A stretch of 64,000 nt of DNA from Apium graveolens (Eukaryota; Streptophyta; Magnoliopsida; Apiales; Apiaceae), in NCBI RefSeq assembly GCF_009905375.1, contig NC_133649.1:228174999-228238998 (forward strand). The letters are read 5' to 3'. A program made the position numbers and the translations under genes. The first letter of the stretch is position 1. Every line of letters begins with the position of its first letter. Positions 22,401 through 34,089 of the stretch are shown piece by piece. Below the pieces are notes generated by a model. The model was not told where the DNA came from, made no database searches, and saw only the letters and a list, made by a program, of their open reading frames with translations.

Positions 22401-23593
22401 GTATTGTATATCTCAAAGAGACCATGGATGAGGCTGTAAGGAGAAATATGGCTATTATTTTCAGAGAGGGAAAGAGCATATGTGTGATGCAAGGACATCC
22501 CAAATTCTCAATAGCCAAGAAGGAAGAAACCAAAAGGTTGAAGGAAGAAGCCAAACAGCTTAAGGCTGACAAAAGAGCACAAGCAAAGCTTGAAAAACAG
22601 CTAGAGTCAAGTCAGGCTGAAGATCAGAAAGTAATTGAAGACAAAGGTGAAGATGAAGCTATGGGGGACATGGTTGGTACTGAGATGGAGGAAAGAAGTA
22701 AGGAAAAATGGCAGAAAGGGAAAAGGAAGAAGGTCAATGCAAAGAGAAAGAAGGTAGATAAGACTGAAGAAACCCAATCAATATCCAAACCACTACCCTC
22801 CATTCCTGAACCCATTGTACCTGACCCCTTCATGAACATTCATGGTGAAACAATCATTCCCAAGGAGGAACCAATTGATTGGGACACCATCAAATTGCCC
22901 ACCTTCCTAACCTCTTCTCCATCATCAAAGAAGTAGAAAAGAAGAATCAAATCAACACCCTCTAAAGCCTCAATCAAATTCACACAGAAGCCTAAGTCCA
23001 AACCTCAAAACTCTAAAGATGATTATGTTCACATCTGTGACATAAAAGAATTTTCAGACATTGAACTCTATCTGGATGAGCTGGAAGATGTAAGGGGAAT
23101 AGCTGCCTACAGACAGCTACCAGAAAGACTAGTATTCAAATACAAAGGAGCTGGGGAAAGAACATGGCCTCTTCACAGAATTCTGAATGAAGGCTACACT
23201 ATCTTGATTAGAGTCTACTCAGCCATACATAAGGATTCTGGTTTTACCAGAACTGCCAGGACTGAGATTCTCAACAAGATTGCCAACATAAGGAAAACTT
23301 GGAGGGAGCCCAATGCTTTGCCTAGAACTTTACTCATTCCAGAGAGAGGTATTACAATTCACAAATCACCTCATTGGTTGATGGAGTTCAGAGACAACAA
23401 AGGAGTCAGAAGATTTTTCAGAATTGAAGATCAGCTAAAGATTGCCAGTAATGAAACTCTCAAGGATATGCAATCTAAGATAGATATCAATGAAGAAGAT
23501 GAAGCTGAATTCTACAGACAACTTCAACTTCAAATGGAGGAAAATGACAGGAGGCTAGGAAAGAAAACCAGGGATCAAAGGAAAAGAAAGTAA
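19468..23593 (+). pseudogene. SIRE-A ORF3 (third ORF, env-like position)
   Basis: Function unknown. ATG at 19468 follows a TATA box and CT-rich leader. The first 828 codons are open to TGA at 21952. The reading then continues in another frame, with TAG at 22139 and 22934, to TAA at 23591. Residues about 1-270 form a globular domain (DYHKMMDFIKNCKLSYA, LRKEWSFLGDAFIKVFSGK, SNFDAI, YFARFFMLLANH) also present in C at 49657 and B at 57445. A long Ser/Thr/Pro/Lys-rich linker follows. The C-terminal 200 codons are well conserved with B (DIKEFSDIELY, PERLVFKYKG, ALPRTLLIP, WLMEFRDNKGVRRFFR). No signal peptide or membrane segment is visible, so 'envelope' is not supported. Near 21905-21925 about 0.4 kb present in B, including a coiled coil, is missing, which explains the frame change. 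Confidence 0.85.
21137..21235. repeat. SIRE-A motif copies inside ORF3
   Basis: ATCCGTTGA at 21137, 21185 and 21227; TCAACGGAT at 21160 and 21211. Read as HPL/YPL and STD. The homologous positions in B at 59047-59158 carry the B-type word instead. Confidence 0.95.
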
Positions 23594-23767
23594 TTTGCTC
23601 AAGCTAAAGGAGCACCCTTGGAAACAATGTATTTCTTCAAATTCATCTCATCATATACACTTTTGCAGCACTTTTGAATTTTTGCTTAGTTACAGTTTAT
23701 ATATTTGTTAAGTGTTTTGTTATCATCAAGCTAAACCCAAATTTATGCCTACAGTTCTAGTAGACAT

Positions 23768-23781
23768 AAATAGGGGGAGAT
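23768..23781 (+). promoter_or_regulatory. Polypurine tract of SIRE-A
   Basis: AAATAGGGGGAGAT abuts the 3' LTR at 23782. The same tract is found before LTR B and, reversed, after the left LTR of C. Confidence 0.9.
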
Positions 23782-24852
23782 TGTTAGGAATATGTGTATT
23801 AGTTTGATGATAAGTTCAGCAAAACACTTAAGTAGAAATCTAGTGTTTGTAGCCTCAACGGATAAGACCATCTTGGCTATCCGTTGAAGGAGTAGCCTTA
23901 CTTAGCAATAAGTTTGGTATTGTAGCACATCTCACTCTCTGGTTTCAAGCTGTAATTCTTAGATGTTGTTAGGAGATAATCAGTCATGTTAACTACTAAT
24001 GGATGTACAAGTAGGAGGGCTAATTGTAAATATTTCATGCCTTGTAATTTTGTATAAGTGAAGAAGTATCAACTGATAGTAAAGACCTTCAACGGATAAG
24101 AAACTAAGCTTCAACGGATGTCTCTAAAGCTTCAACAGATGCACTGCTAGAGCATCAACGGATAAAGCCATCAACGGATGAAAGCTTCAACGGATGCACT
24201 GCTAGAGCATCAACGGATAAAGCCATCAACGGATAAAAGCTTCAACGGATGCTCAGTCTCATAGCAGTTGATAGTGACAGTTAACAAAGCTGACATAGGC
24301 ACATGGATTGACAGAGATGTGGTAGCCTATTTCAGGAACAGCAGAAAAAGCAGCCGTTTTTAGTCTGGTTCAAAATGGAAAGTCAACAGATAATTCCATA
24401 TTACACTGGATAAAAATGGAACAGAAACAAGTGGAGAACTATTGTCTTATTGTACTTTATCTTTGTCTTCACTTGTAAACTTGGTGTTATATAAACCAAG
24501 TAGAAGCTAGTAATTAGACATGAATTTTCTTAGAGCTGTTTAGAAATATCAAGAGAGAAAATCATCTAGTTTGTACTAGGAAGCAACTGTGATTTAATTT
24601 TGAATCACAGATTTTCTGAAATAACACATCTCTGGTGGAACAACAAATCCACCAGAAAAGTTTTTAAGTTCTTTGTGCTCATTTCATTTGTGTTTAAATA
24701 TATATATCTATCTGCATCAGCTCCAAGCAATTTACACACATTTGATCACTCAAACACTTAGTCTTACAAACTGCTCAAAACTTGAAAAAGTTTTGAGATT
24801 TACATTCAACCCCCCTTCTGTAAATCTCATTGTTAGTCCACTGGGAATAACA
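23782..24852 (+). mobile_element. 3' LTR of SIRE-A (1071 bp)
   Basis: TGTTAGGAATATG to CTGGGAATAACA, followed by the TSD TGAAT at 24853. It contains the motif cluster 23855-24250, TATA box 24488-24495 and terminal hairpin 24795-24828. It differs from the left LTR at about a dozen positions, mostly transitions. Confidence 0.95.
23855..24250. repeat. SIRE-A motif cluster in right LTR
   Basis: Same arrangement as 9566-9961, with one word changed to TCAACAGAT near 24130. Confidence 0.95.
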
Positions 24853-25100
24853 TGAATTATAAATATCTCTGAGTTGAACAAGAAGATCATAATCTATGAA
24901 TGAAAGTTCATGGATTAACTAAAAGAATTAAACAAGTCATGATGCGGAGAAGGACTATTCAAGATGGTCACATCAGAAGTTCAAAGTAGGGAACGAAAAG
25001 GATTTCCTGATATGACTTATCAAGGCATTACGAATGATCAACAATTTGGAGGGAGTAACGTGACGGTGAGTAGGTGCCAAAATAATTCACTGATTATCCT
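24853..25100. other. Element E remnant between TSD and LTR F (right copy)
   Basis: Near-identical to 10564-10811. Starts with TGAAT (TSD of A) and ends with ATCCT (TSD of F). No coding signal. Confidence 0.65.
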
Positions 25101-27163
25101 TGTAATAACCCCAATTTTTGGAATTTTTTTGAAACCCTTATGAATAGTGATTTTGCTGATTATGCTGAATAAGAAAAACTTTTCATGCCACACTATGTAG
25201 GGATTCTTTTATTGTTATTCTGAGATCTTATTAGTACTCTATATGATATATAAGTGTATGTAAAGATCGTCAGAATCCAAATTCGAACACTTTGATTTTT
25301 CCCGAAAATCTACCAGATACAGAAAGAATTGAGTATAAGGTAACATGATAAAAAGGATTTAAATTCAAGGATTTTAAGAGAGGATCATAAATGGAATATA
25401 AAATATTGAGAAAGGTTTAGGGGAAGCCCAAGTAATAAGATCCCGGATATGATCCCTCGAACGATAAACGCGAACGAAAGTTAAGCAAACCGTCAAATAA
25501 GCGACCAAGAGACAAGCTTGTACAAGAAGCCAAGGATTGTGACATCATCAAACCACAAGACTAAGACATGTGGCAAATGGATGACATAAGCATGACAAGT
25601 GAGATTGTTTTGTTGGTTGATTTGTAGCCAAGCATTATTTACCATGGTAAATTCTAAACTAACCAAGGTAACAAAACACCACACAAATACACCAAGCAAG
25701 CAAAAAAATTCATTTCCTCTCTTTTCTTCATGAAGCTCTCGGCTTCTTTCTTAGAAAAAGGGAAGTCCAAGCTCCTCCACTTGCTAATTTACAAGGTAAT
25801 TATCCTTGCTTCTCCTAGTTAAGTTACATACTTTCTAGGAATCTTAGCTTCAAAATCCTTTCCTAGCATTTCCTATAAATCATTCAAGAAGATGGTGAAT
25901 AGTACTTTCTTGAAATTAATTTTTATGTTCTTGATTTCTTTGAAAGATCAAGCTTGTAGGAGGTTAGATTAAGGCTTCCATGGACATTCCAAGGATCTTT
26001 CATGGATTAAAAGCTTCAATGAAGGTATAACTCTTCATGACCTTAGTCTTAAGTTTTGTTGTTTGGATTTCCTAATGTTTAGATGACGGGTTAGTGTAAT
26101 GGGTGTGTAATCATGTTTAGAGCTTTGTTTAGTAAGTGGTTTTGTTGATTTTGGAGTTAGGAGTGATACTTGTTGGATTTAAAGTTCTTGGCCACATTTT
26201 TGACTTGGTTTAGATGAATAAGTTGAGATATTGAGTTATGGTTGAACGATATTGTATTGTGGTTGAATGATGGTGGAATGTTGATGATTGTGGGTTGTTT
26301 GTGAATTGAATTGGAGTTGTACGAAATTGGTAATCGCGTAAACATAGCCGTCGTAATGTCCGATTACCCTAGACTGTTTGTGTTCTTAACATTAGGACCC
26401 GTGAATTCACTGTTAGGTTTTGACCATTGCCATGATTAGATAGTTCATGTTACGAGCTTCGTTTTGATATGTGGTTCGTTTGAATCCGATGTACGGTTTA
26501 GGAGAAACGACCGTTTTAAGTAACGGCGTTTCGCGACCGAACCATTACCCCTCGCCTTACTTTGAAACCTTGGTTAAGGACTTTAAATGACTAATTGGGG
26601 TATGAAACAATTAGGTTAAGTGGATTAGGCAGTTGATAAGGTACTCGCGAAAGAATCGCTTTAAAATTCTTAATGGTTAATTTATTAAAAATGGTGGAGC
26701 CGAGGGTACTCGAGCGACGTAAGTAAATCGTTAAGCACAAAAGCAAACATTGGGGTTCAATTGGTTAAAGTCTAGTTTCTTAAGCGACCGGGGTTTAATT
26801 CCGACTTATTTTGTTGTTCATAGGTTATCGGACCCACTCTAAGCTTAAGTCTATCCGGGAGCACTCAGGCAAGTTTTCTACCCGTTATACTGTTGTTGTG
26901 ATATAAATATATGTATATGCATTATCTTGTGATAAGTGCATGATTGTTATTAGCAAATCTTGCGATATATTGGAGCATGTAATATGGTATATATGCATGT
27001 CTGTTTCGTAATCTTGATATCTAATTGTTGATTCAATTGCTTATAAGTTGCATAATACCTATGCTAGAGATAAGCAGTAGTTGCGTATACCCTTAGTATA
27101 GGGGACCCAAAGGTGAACATTTTTCTAAACCGGGAGTCGATGTTCCCGAGTATAATATATATA

Positions 27164-27203
<40 letters not shown>

Positions 27204-29081
27204 TAGTTCTCAAAACCATTAATCGAATAAGGTTTATTCGATAACTTTATTTTAATTAATGAATATTAGTTTGAATATTCATTCGAGGACTTATGACTCC
27301 GTTTATTTTATTTAATGAATATTATTGAGAACATTCATTAGAGGACTTATGACTCCGCTTATTTTATTAAATAATATTCTTTATTTTATTAAAGAATAAT
27401 ATTTTGATAATCAAACTTATTTTCGATTATTCAAATAAAGATCGTACTTTCGTATAAGTATATCTTTGGTTATTTAAATATTCATTTCAAGTATAAGTTT
27501 TAAAACTTCTACTTCAATTATTTTTATAAAGATTATTCTTTATGGGAATATTATTTAAATAATAATATTCAGATATTTTCTAATATATTGGGACTGATTT
27601 ATTTCATTAAATCAGCATTACTCCAAACATTCTTAAAAATGTTTTCGAGTCTTCAAAATAATTTTCTAAAAGTTAGAGCAGATCCTAAAACTCATTTTTA
27701 TATTTAAGATCTTCCTTTCGAAGGGGATATAAATATTCGCTCAAAACCTGAGGGATCCGGCTCTGTGGTGTATTTTATATTCGCAACGAGGTTGCTGTTT
27801 TGATAAATGAATTGATTACTTACCCAAAGTTCGGGAAGTAAGTCCGTCTATTGAGTCGGCATAAGCAACATGGGCTCAGTGGGCGTCCATGAAAGTGTAA
27901 GTGGCTCAGTGGGAGTCCATCAAATGCGTAAGTGGCTGAGTGGCAGTCCAGCATAAGGTCCTATTACGGCCAGGGTGATGACCAGTGGGAAATTCGTCCA
28001 TCTACTAGTAGAAAAGGTTACTTATTGGTATCTTTGCCTAATCAGCAAGATTTCAGGTTTATGCCAAGGTTTTCTCCTTTCCAAATTCATTGGATATTGC
28101 AACTCTGTTTATAATTTTCATAACAGAGGTTTTCAAGGAGTGTATGAAATGTATATATATAGGTGTATATATATATCAGGACTTAATGAAGTACCTCGTA
28201 ACTTCATTATTTATAATGATATTCAAAGATTGAATCTATTCAAATCTTGTCTTGTAGTCTCATCAGTGTGATGAACTTTTGAAACTTATTATAACTTGAA
28301 CGGTGGTAGTTCAAGTAGTATTTGGAAAACATATAAGTATATTGGAGTATCTTGTAACTTCATCTTTTAAACTTATATCTGGTTAATGATTATCTTATGC
28401 ATGACAAAGATTTTCACAAAAACGTTGAGATAAGGTTAGATATATGAGATCACCTTGCAAGGATATTTTTATACAGTTATAAACTGGAACTCTGTGTATA
28501 TTAGGCATGGAAGAGGACTTCCAAGATTTTGAAAAGTATATAAGTATATATACTGAATATTTTGCGACTTCATGAGTACTATGAGAATGCTCATATATTG
28601 TTAATTATTATACATATTATTTCGGTGGGCTTGTTGCTCACCCTTGCTTTCTTCTTTCATCACACAATAACAGATAGAAAAGATGAACATGACCAAGCTC
28701 TCGATTCGCAAGCGGTTAGGAAACGTTCCGCAGTTTCCTGTAGGCGTTGATGCCGTTATAGCCGAGGTATGATCTACCAATAGGCTAGGCTTTCAACTTT
28801 TGATGTACCAGACTTATTTATATTTATGAATTGTAATAATGGCAAAGAATATGTAAATTATTCAGAAACCCTTTTTATGGTGAAATGGTTTATAATTGTG
28901 GAATAAGATGACTTATGTTATTTTTGGATATTCATCTCTGAGATTATAACTTGTGATGTGTGTGTGTTTATTGTGGGGTCACAGTACGCAGTAGTTGGTT
29001 GACTGTTAAGACTAAGTATTGATAAGGGAAATGGAACTCGTGACAACCTGAATCCCCGACCCCGGATTTGGGGGTGTTACA
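25101..29081 (+). mobile_element. Solo gypsy LTR F (3981 bp)
   Basis: TGTAATAACCCC to GGGGGTGTTACA with ATCCT immediately on both sides (25096-25100 and 29082-29086). It is therefore a complete LTR with its TSD and no internal region, the product of LTR-LTR recombination. It is the same family as the LTR at 3189-7408. It contains a longer (TA)n run at 27157-27200, about two copies of the 56-bp array and the small basic ORF at 28683. The first 2.48 kb is duplicated at 10812-13283. Confidence 0.95.
28683..28772 (+). CDS. Small basic ORF in LTR F (29 aa)
   Basis: Occupies the same place as the ORF at 7015, just after GCTCACCCTTGCTTTC and a CAG. The peptide shares the pattern RKR(L/V), VP, PV, V, A, IAEV with that copy, though start and end differ. 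Translation is unproven, and this is a short conserved block that may have a nucleic-acid role instead. Confidence 0.25.
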   Translation: MNMTKLSIRKRLGNVPQFPVGVDAVIAEV

Positions 29082-30213
29082 ATCCTAACTCTTGTCATTA
29101 TCCATCTGAGGATGACCCCACCTCTTCTTCGTCGTAATTCCATGGTTCAAATAGTTTCTCTGTCAACATCATTTTAAAATCGCTTACTAACTTGACTTTC
29201 GCACATATATCTGTCATTCCGATGTTTTACCTCAAAGACCTTACTCAGAAATATTCCAAAAACATTTGTTAAGCCGATAGTTGCCTGCTACAAGCATCCG
29301 TTACTAACTATAAGTGGCCGGTTCCCCCTGAGAACAGATCAAAGAGATCTCTTAGGGATCTCAATGCAGTCCATAATTTCAGTGGCATGTGTGTGTAATT
29401 GAACATACGTTACCAAATATATTAAAGGTCTACGTGTATATATACGTAGCCTCTGACATTATATCTACCGAAGAATTCCGCATTAGACTCACTGGTCTAT
29501 CCTTTTTTGAAGGTTCTAAGATCGAACTATCGCTCATTATAATCTTATGCCATCTAATTGTATTCATGCCATCAATTCTCGATGCTCTCGATCTCTGAGC
29601 TAAACCATCATAACCCTTCATGTTAAGCGCACTAATAATATCATGTAATGTACTCATCTTACCATGACATTCTTATATTACATTCAAATATTCCGTAATA
29701 GATTTAGAATCCTCAAGGGTATATTGGACACTATCTCTGGTGAGTTTGTGATTAATACAGCATTCTCATCCTCATTGGTAAAATGACACTGTCAACTAGT
29801 TTGAGGCAATAACCTCAACTGTATACTAAGAATTAGACTTCATGATCCTCACATGTGATGCCCCTTCACGGGCAACCTATAAAGAATTACGAGTAACAAG
29901 GCTCGTGTTATCAAAATTTACATATGGTGTTGGTAATATCGTCTTTACCCCAAATGCTCTGGAGACTCAGTTCCAAGTTCTACATCCATATCCTTTCCAA
30001 ATCAAATATGATTCTAATTTTTTTCTCCTGATCATTCTGATAATCTCCAATGGTCCTATTAGTCATGCTTTAATACCTCAAATATACACTTATCCTAACC
30101 TACCCATTGGTGCTACATCCGGTAGTCCAATGATGAACTCTATATGAGCTCTTACATAATTTTGCATCTAGACAGATTCCTAACACTTTCGTCTCTAAGT
30201 ACTATAACTTATT
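29082..30213 (-). pseudogene. Element E leader/gag remnant
   Basis: Sequence between the ATCCT TSD of F and the primer site of E. By position it should be the 5' untranslated and gag region of the minus-strand gypsy element E. The only notable frame is a 75-codon minus-strand one at 29430-29657, with no domain I recognise. No gag zinc knuckle is visible. Assignment is by context only. Confidence 0.4.
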
Positions 30214-30225
30214 GCTCTGATACCA
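30214..30225 (-). promoter_or_regulatory. Primer-binding site of element E (tRNA-iMet type)
   Basis: Minus strand reads TGGTATCAGAGC, complementary to the 3' end of plant initiator Met tRNA, 4 bp from the LTR edge at 30230. It orients E on the minus strand with its 5' LTR to the right. Confidence 0.9.
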
Positions 30226-30229
30226 TTTC

Positions 30230-33200
30230 TGTAACGCCCCCAAATCCGGGGCCAGGAATCTGGGTCGTCACGCCATCCTTCACTCATGTGTAACCTGGTA
30301 TTGATTCAATAACCCAACAGACCCTAATCTCATACTCGCACACAGAAGTTATAGCCTTAGAAACGACGTACAAAATGTAATCTTCTTTTATTACACTCAA
30401 ATGTACTTTACAGGATCTCAAACAATTGTTTATAACCTCTACATGAAGTTACAATAATTACGACTGATATCTTATATCTATCTAATACTCTAGCACACCT
30501 GAGACAAAGCTGCTAGGGATCCTCCCCATGACAGCAAGCGACTAAGTCCCACACCGGCATACTGGTTATCTGTTGTGTTCTGTCATTTAAAAGAAAGCAA
30601 GAGTGAGCTATAATGCCCAGCATAATAATGTACGGTATGAAAATGACTGTATGATAAACTCGCGTAAAATATCATATTTGATAGTTACGTTTTATTCAAA
30701 AATAGTTTCCCTTGGTGATACACACCTTTTACGAAAATAATCCTTTGGTGGATTTTATTAACCTGCGAATACCTTAATATTAAACCCAACACCTAGGCTT
30801 GGGTTACGGTATTGCATCACAATTTCAATTGGAAGTATTTGGACATTCGTTAGAGCCACCGCATACGATGATCAGTCGTACTACGATAAAAGTAACCTTT
30901 TCTACTAGTAGAAGGACGATACCTTCGTATCCCGGTTATCACCCTTGCCGCATTCGGGCTACGTGTCCCATTTTTGGGTATAGACATACTTCACAAGTTC
31001 CTGAGTACACTGAGTACCTTCATTTGCGGTACCTTTGGTAGTCCATCTAGCACACATAGTACCAGAGTCTACCCCTCCATTGTCCTTTAAAAGAATTCTA
31101 TCAATCTCGAGAACTCGAACCACATCGAAGTTCCCCAAGCGTTTTGCTTGTTGATAGAAATAGCTTATCTCTCTAAGATATAAGTGTATATATGTATATA
31201 CGTACTTCCGAGAATTTCAGAGGAAGTACTAAGGATGTGAGTTGACCTTTGTCAACTATTAATTAATAAGGGGGAAAAGTTTCTCCTTGAAACTATATTC
31301 AACATATTAAATAAGTCGGGATAATATTCACCGACGATCTGAAATTATTCGAATGATATTCTGAAATCAGAAAGTATATTTTAAATCAGGATCTATGGTT
31401 TTTAAATCAATAATAAACCCTTTAAGAATAATAATTAATTAAATAATAGTCGATAAATAATTAAACCTCGAATAAGTTTACTCTCTAAAAGAATATTTAA
31501 AATAATAATCCTCAAATAGTTTATGTCTACGTAGTAATAATCTTTAGTGATTAATCGAGTTTAAAATAAATAATCGTTGGAGTGTACTACTCCCATAATA
31601 AAGGAATAAGTATATAGTATTTATTATTCAAACAATAAAATATAGTTGAGAGAATATGATCGTTAGGAAATTGTTTTAATAAAAGTTCGAGGTATTTCAA
31701 TATTTCGCAAGTGGACGTTGAGTCCCTTTAAAACGTACCATTATGGACTTTTAATCGTCCAAAATATCTTCGGGATGATTCCCAGGTTTATACTTTATAA
31801 AACAAAACTGACCGACTCTCGGTCTTATGACTTATACATCACGCTCTACTGTAGCGTTAATATTCTTAACTAAAACACCTCCGGAATACTTTCGGGTTTT
31901 CATCAATTTTCACTGACCGATCCTCGGTCTAAAATATATACACGCCACGCTACTCGCTAGCGTTAACAGTCTCAATTATAAACTCCTCCGGGATACCTCC
32001 GGGTTTTTATAAGCTTACACCGACCGACTCTCGGTCTAAATATAATATTTTGAACTCGGTATGAACATATACTAGAAATTATCAACAATTGAGTAATGTA
32101 ATACATCTCAAACTTCGTAAAACAGTTTAAAGCAATCTTATGCATATATCACAGTTTTGTAAAATATTTACAACACAACAGTTCTTAAAAGGTAGGGTTT
32201 GAAAACTTTCCTAGGTATCTCGAGGTGGAGGATGCTCTAGGTTCCGCTTGGAAATCTATAACCATAAACACAATTTGTTAGGTCTCATTCTATTTTACGG
32301 CGACTCGCACTCACGCGCTACTTATTATGCACCCTCTCAACTTATACTACCCTTATTATTCCTTTAAGTCCTTATTCACATCATGGTCGCTTCATTTTTC
32401 TAAGTATCTTAGGTTCATTTTCTTTATCGTTGTTGGCTCCACTTATGGATTTTTACGGTTTCTACTCGCGCGATCTCGACTCCGATATTTTTATAAAATT
32501 GAGAAATCATTAATTTTACTTGAAATTTTTATGGAAGTTAGGAAACTCAGTATGTTACGCTCTGTAAAAAGTTCATGATTTATGAACACTTATAAGTCGA
32601 TCCTTTATATTTTCAAAATTCGTGATTTGTAACAGTTTTTGTCGCGTAAATCACTTTTACTAAAACGACCATAAATTTTGCGATTCTAGCGCCTAAACGA
32701 TCCTTATAACATTTAATATCATAATAAAGGGTTATTTTCAAGAAAATACAGTTTCAACATCGGGACTTTTTGCAGAAACTTAAAGTTACGATTCGTTGGT
32801 TTTAACGGAGTTACGTTTATGATCGGGGTTTCGTTTATACCCTAACTCTTAACACATCCACCAACAATCATCATTTCATCATTAACACACAAATTTCTCT
32901 CAAGAAAATCATGTTCTTGAGACAACAACATTCAATCTTAAATCTACTTAACTTAAACTTCAAGATCTCAACAATACCACTTCTTAAACTAAGTTTTCTA
33001 CCACATATTAAATGGATCTTAAAAATGAATCTTAAATAAAGTTGTGCCAAAGATTTTTACCTTTCTTGAAATCTTGAGATGTGTTCTTGAGGATGGTGGA
33101 GGCTTGGAAGTGCTTGGTATGATTTTTAGAACCTAAAACCACCATTGAAATCAAGAAACCAAAGAGAGGTTACTATTCATACTATTCACTAGTGAGTTTC

Positions 33201-34089
33201 TTGATTTTATTTCACCCATCAAACCTTGATAAAAAGAGATGAAAGAATTTTCTTACCTCAGTTTAATTGCTAGGATGCTTGAGAATTAATGGGATGATTT
33301 TACCATGGATAGATTTTGAGTTTTGAAATTGAATTCTCCCTTTTTCTTCTTGAAGGACGAATGGAACAGTGTGATGGGGGGTATTTATACTTGCTTCCCT
33401 TGGTTGCTTAGCTTGGTTGCTTTGCTAGGTTGCTTCTAGAAAATGGGGTGGAAGATCTTGCAATTTATTTTTATTCTCCTAGGTTGAATCCTAGGTTTAT
33501 TCTTGTTACAAATCTTAGGGACAAATCATAGGTAGCTTCCTAGAAACTACTTGTGTTATTTGGATAGATTGCTTGATAATCCTATGGTTAGCTTACTATT
33601 TGATAAAGTAACCATGGTTACTTTATTACCATGGTTTAGTTAGTGCGTTACGTTTATTTAATCGTTTACGCGTTCGCTCGGTCGCTTAAACGTTTTCATA
33701 ATACTTACTCGTAAATGGTTCGCGCGTAATTCCTTTCGTATTTATTCCTTATATTTTTAATTATCATACTTGAATATAAATCCGCAGGGTTTTAATCTTG
33801 TAATTATATTGAGATCCCCGTAATCCTCGATGAGTCATAAATACGGTCGTTTTTCAAAGTTCATTTTCTTCGAAAACTAATAGCGTTTACATACACTCAT
33901 TTGGTACGTAAAATCGTAATATCAACTCTGAAACTCATTTTCTCATGCACTACATAGTGTGGGCTCAAAAGTTTTCCCCGTCCGTCAGGGTTACTATTCA
34001 TTAAATGTTTTACAAGGTCTCAAAAATTCAAGTTATTATATTACCATTCATAAAGGTCTTTTACCGATGTCAAAAATTCGGGTTCTTAC
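30230..34089 (-). mobile_element. 5' LTR of gypsy element E (about 3.86 kb)
   Basis: In plus orientation it runs from TGTAACGCCCCCAAATCCGGGG to ...AATTCGGGTTCTTAC, the reverse of the H/F LTR family. It is more diverged than H and F, suggesting an older insertion, which fits it hosting both. The inner-right border is blurred by two diverged ~50 bp copies of the LTR terminus (33991-34040 and 34041-34089). No convincing ORF, and the small basic ORF is disrupted here (ATAACCAG where the others have ATGGCCAG). Confidence 0.85.
31800..32046. repeat. Three tandem ~100-110 bp units with internal hairpins in LTR E
   Basis: Units begin near 31808, 31909 and 32019 with (A)CCGAC(T/C)CTCGGT. Each has GACCGA...TCGGTC inverted repeats. 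The first two also hold a CGCT...AGCG inverted repeat and a CTCCGG..A.ACNTNCGGG block. Stems persist despite base changes between units. Confidence 0.75.

Larger units (their letters stand above)
13284..24852 (+). mobile_element. SIRE-type Ty1/copia element A, 5'-truncated body plus 3' LTR
   Basis: Order gag, pol, ORF3, polypurine tract, LTR, TSD TGAAT. The body starts inside gag at the breakpoint 13284, so the primer-binding site, leader and gag N-terminus are absent. This copy cannot reverse-transcribe itself even apart from its stop codons. The third ORF of over 4 kb and the GGGGGAGAT tract before the LTR are typical of the SIRE/Maximus lineage. The element carries the ATCCGTTGA/TCAACGGAT word in every section. 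Confidence 0.95.

Noticed and set aside
19468..23593. Label as retroviral envelope gene
   Set aside because: Position alone suggests it. No signal peptide, cleavage site or membrane segment is visible in any of three copies.
29842..30147. 101-codon plus-strand frame
   Set aside because: Opposite to the inferred orientation of E, no recognisable motif, and no neighbouring promoter signal.
30214..30225. tRNA gene
   Set aside because: The 12 bp match to the initiator tRNA is only a primer-binding site next to an LTR; no cloverleaf around it. The same holds at 39437 and 56861.
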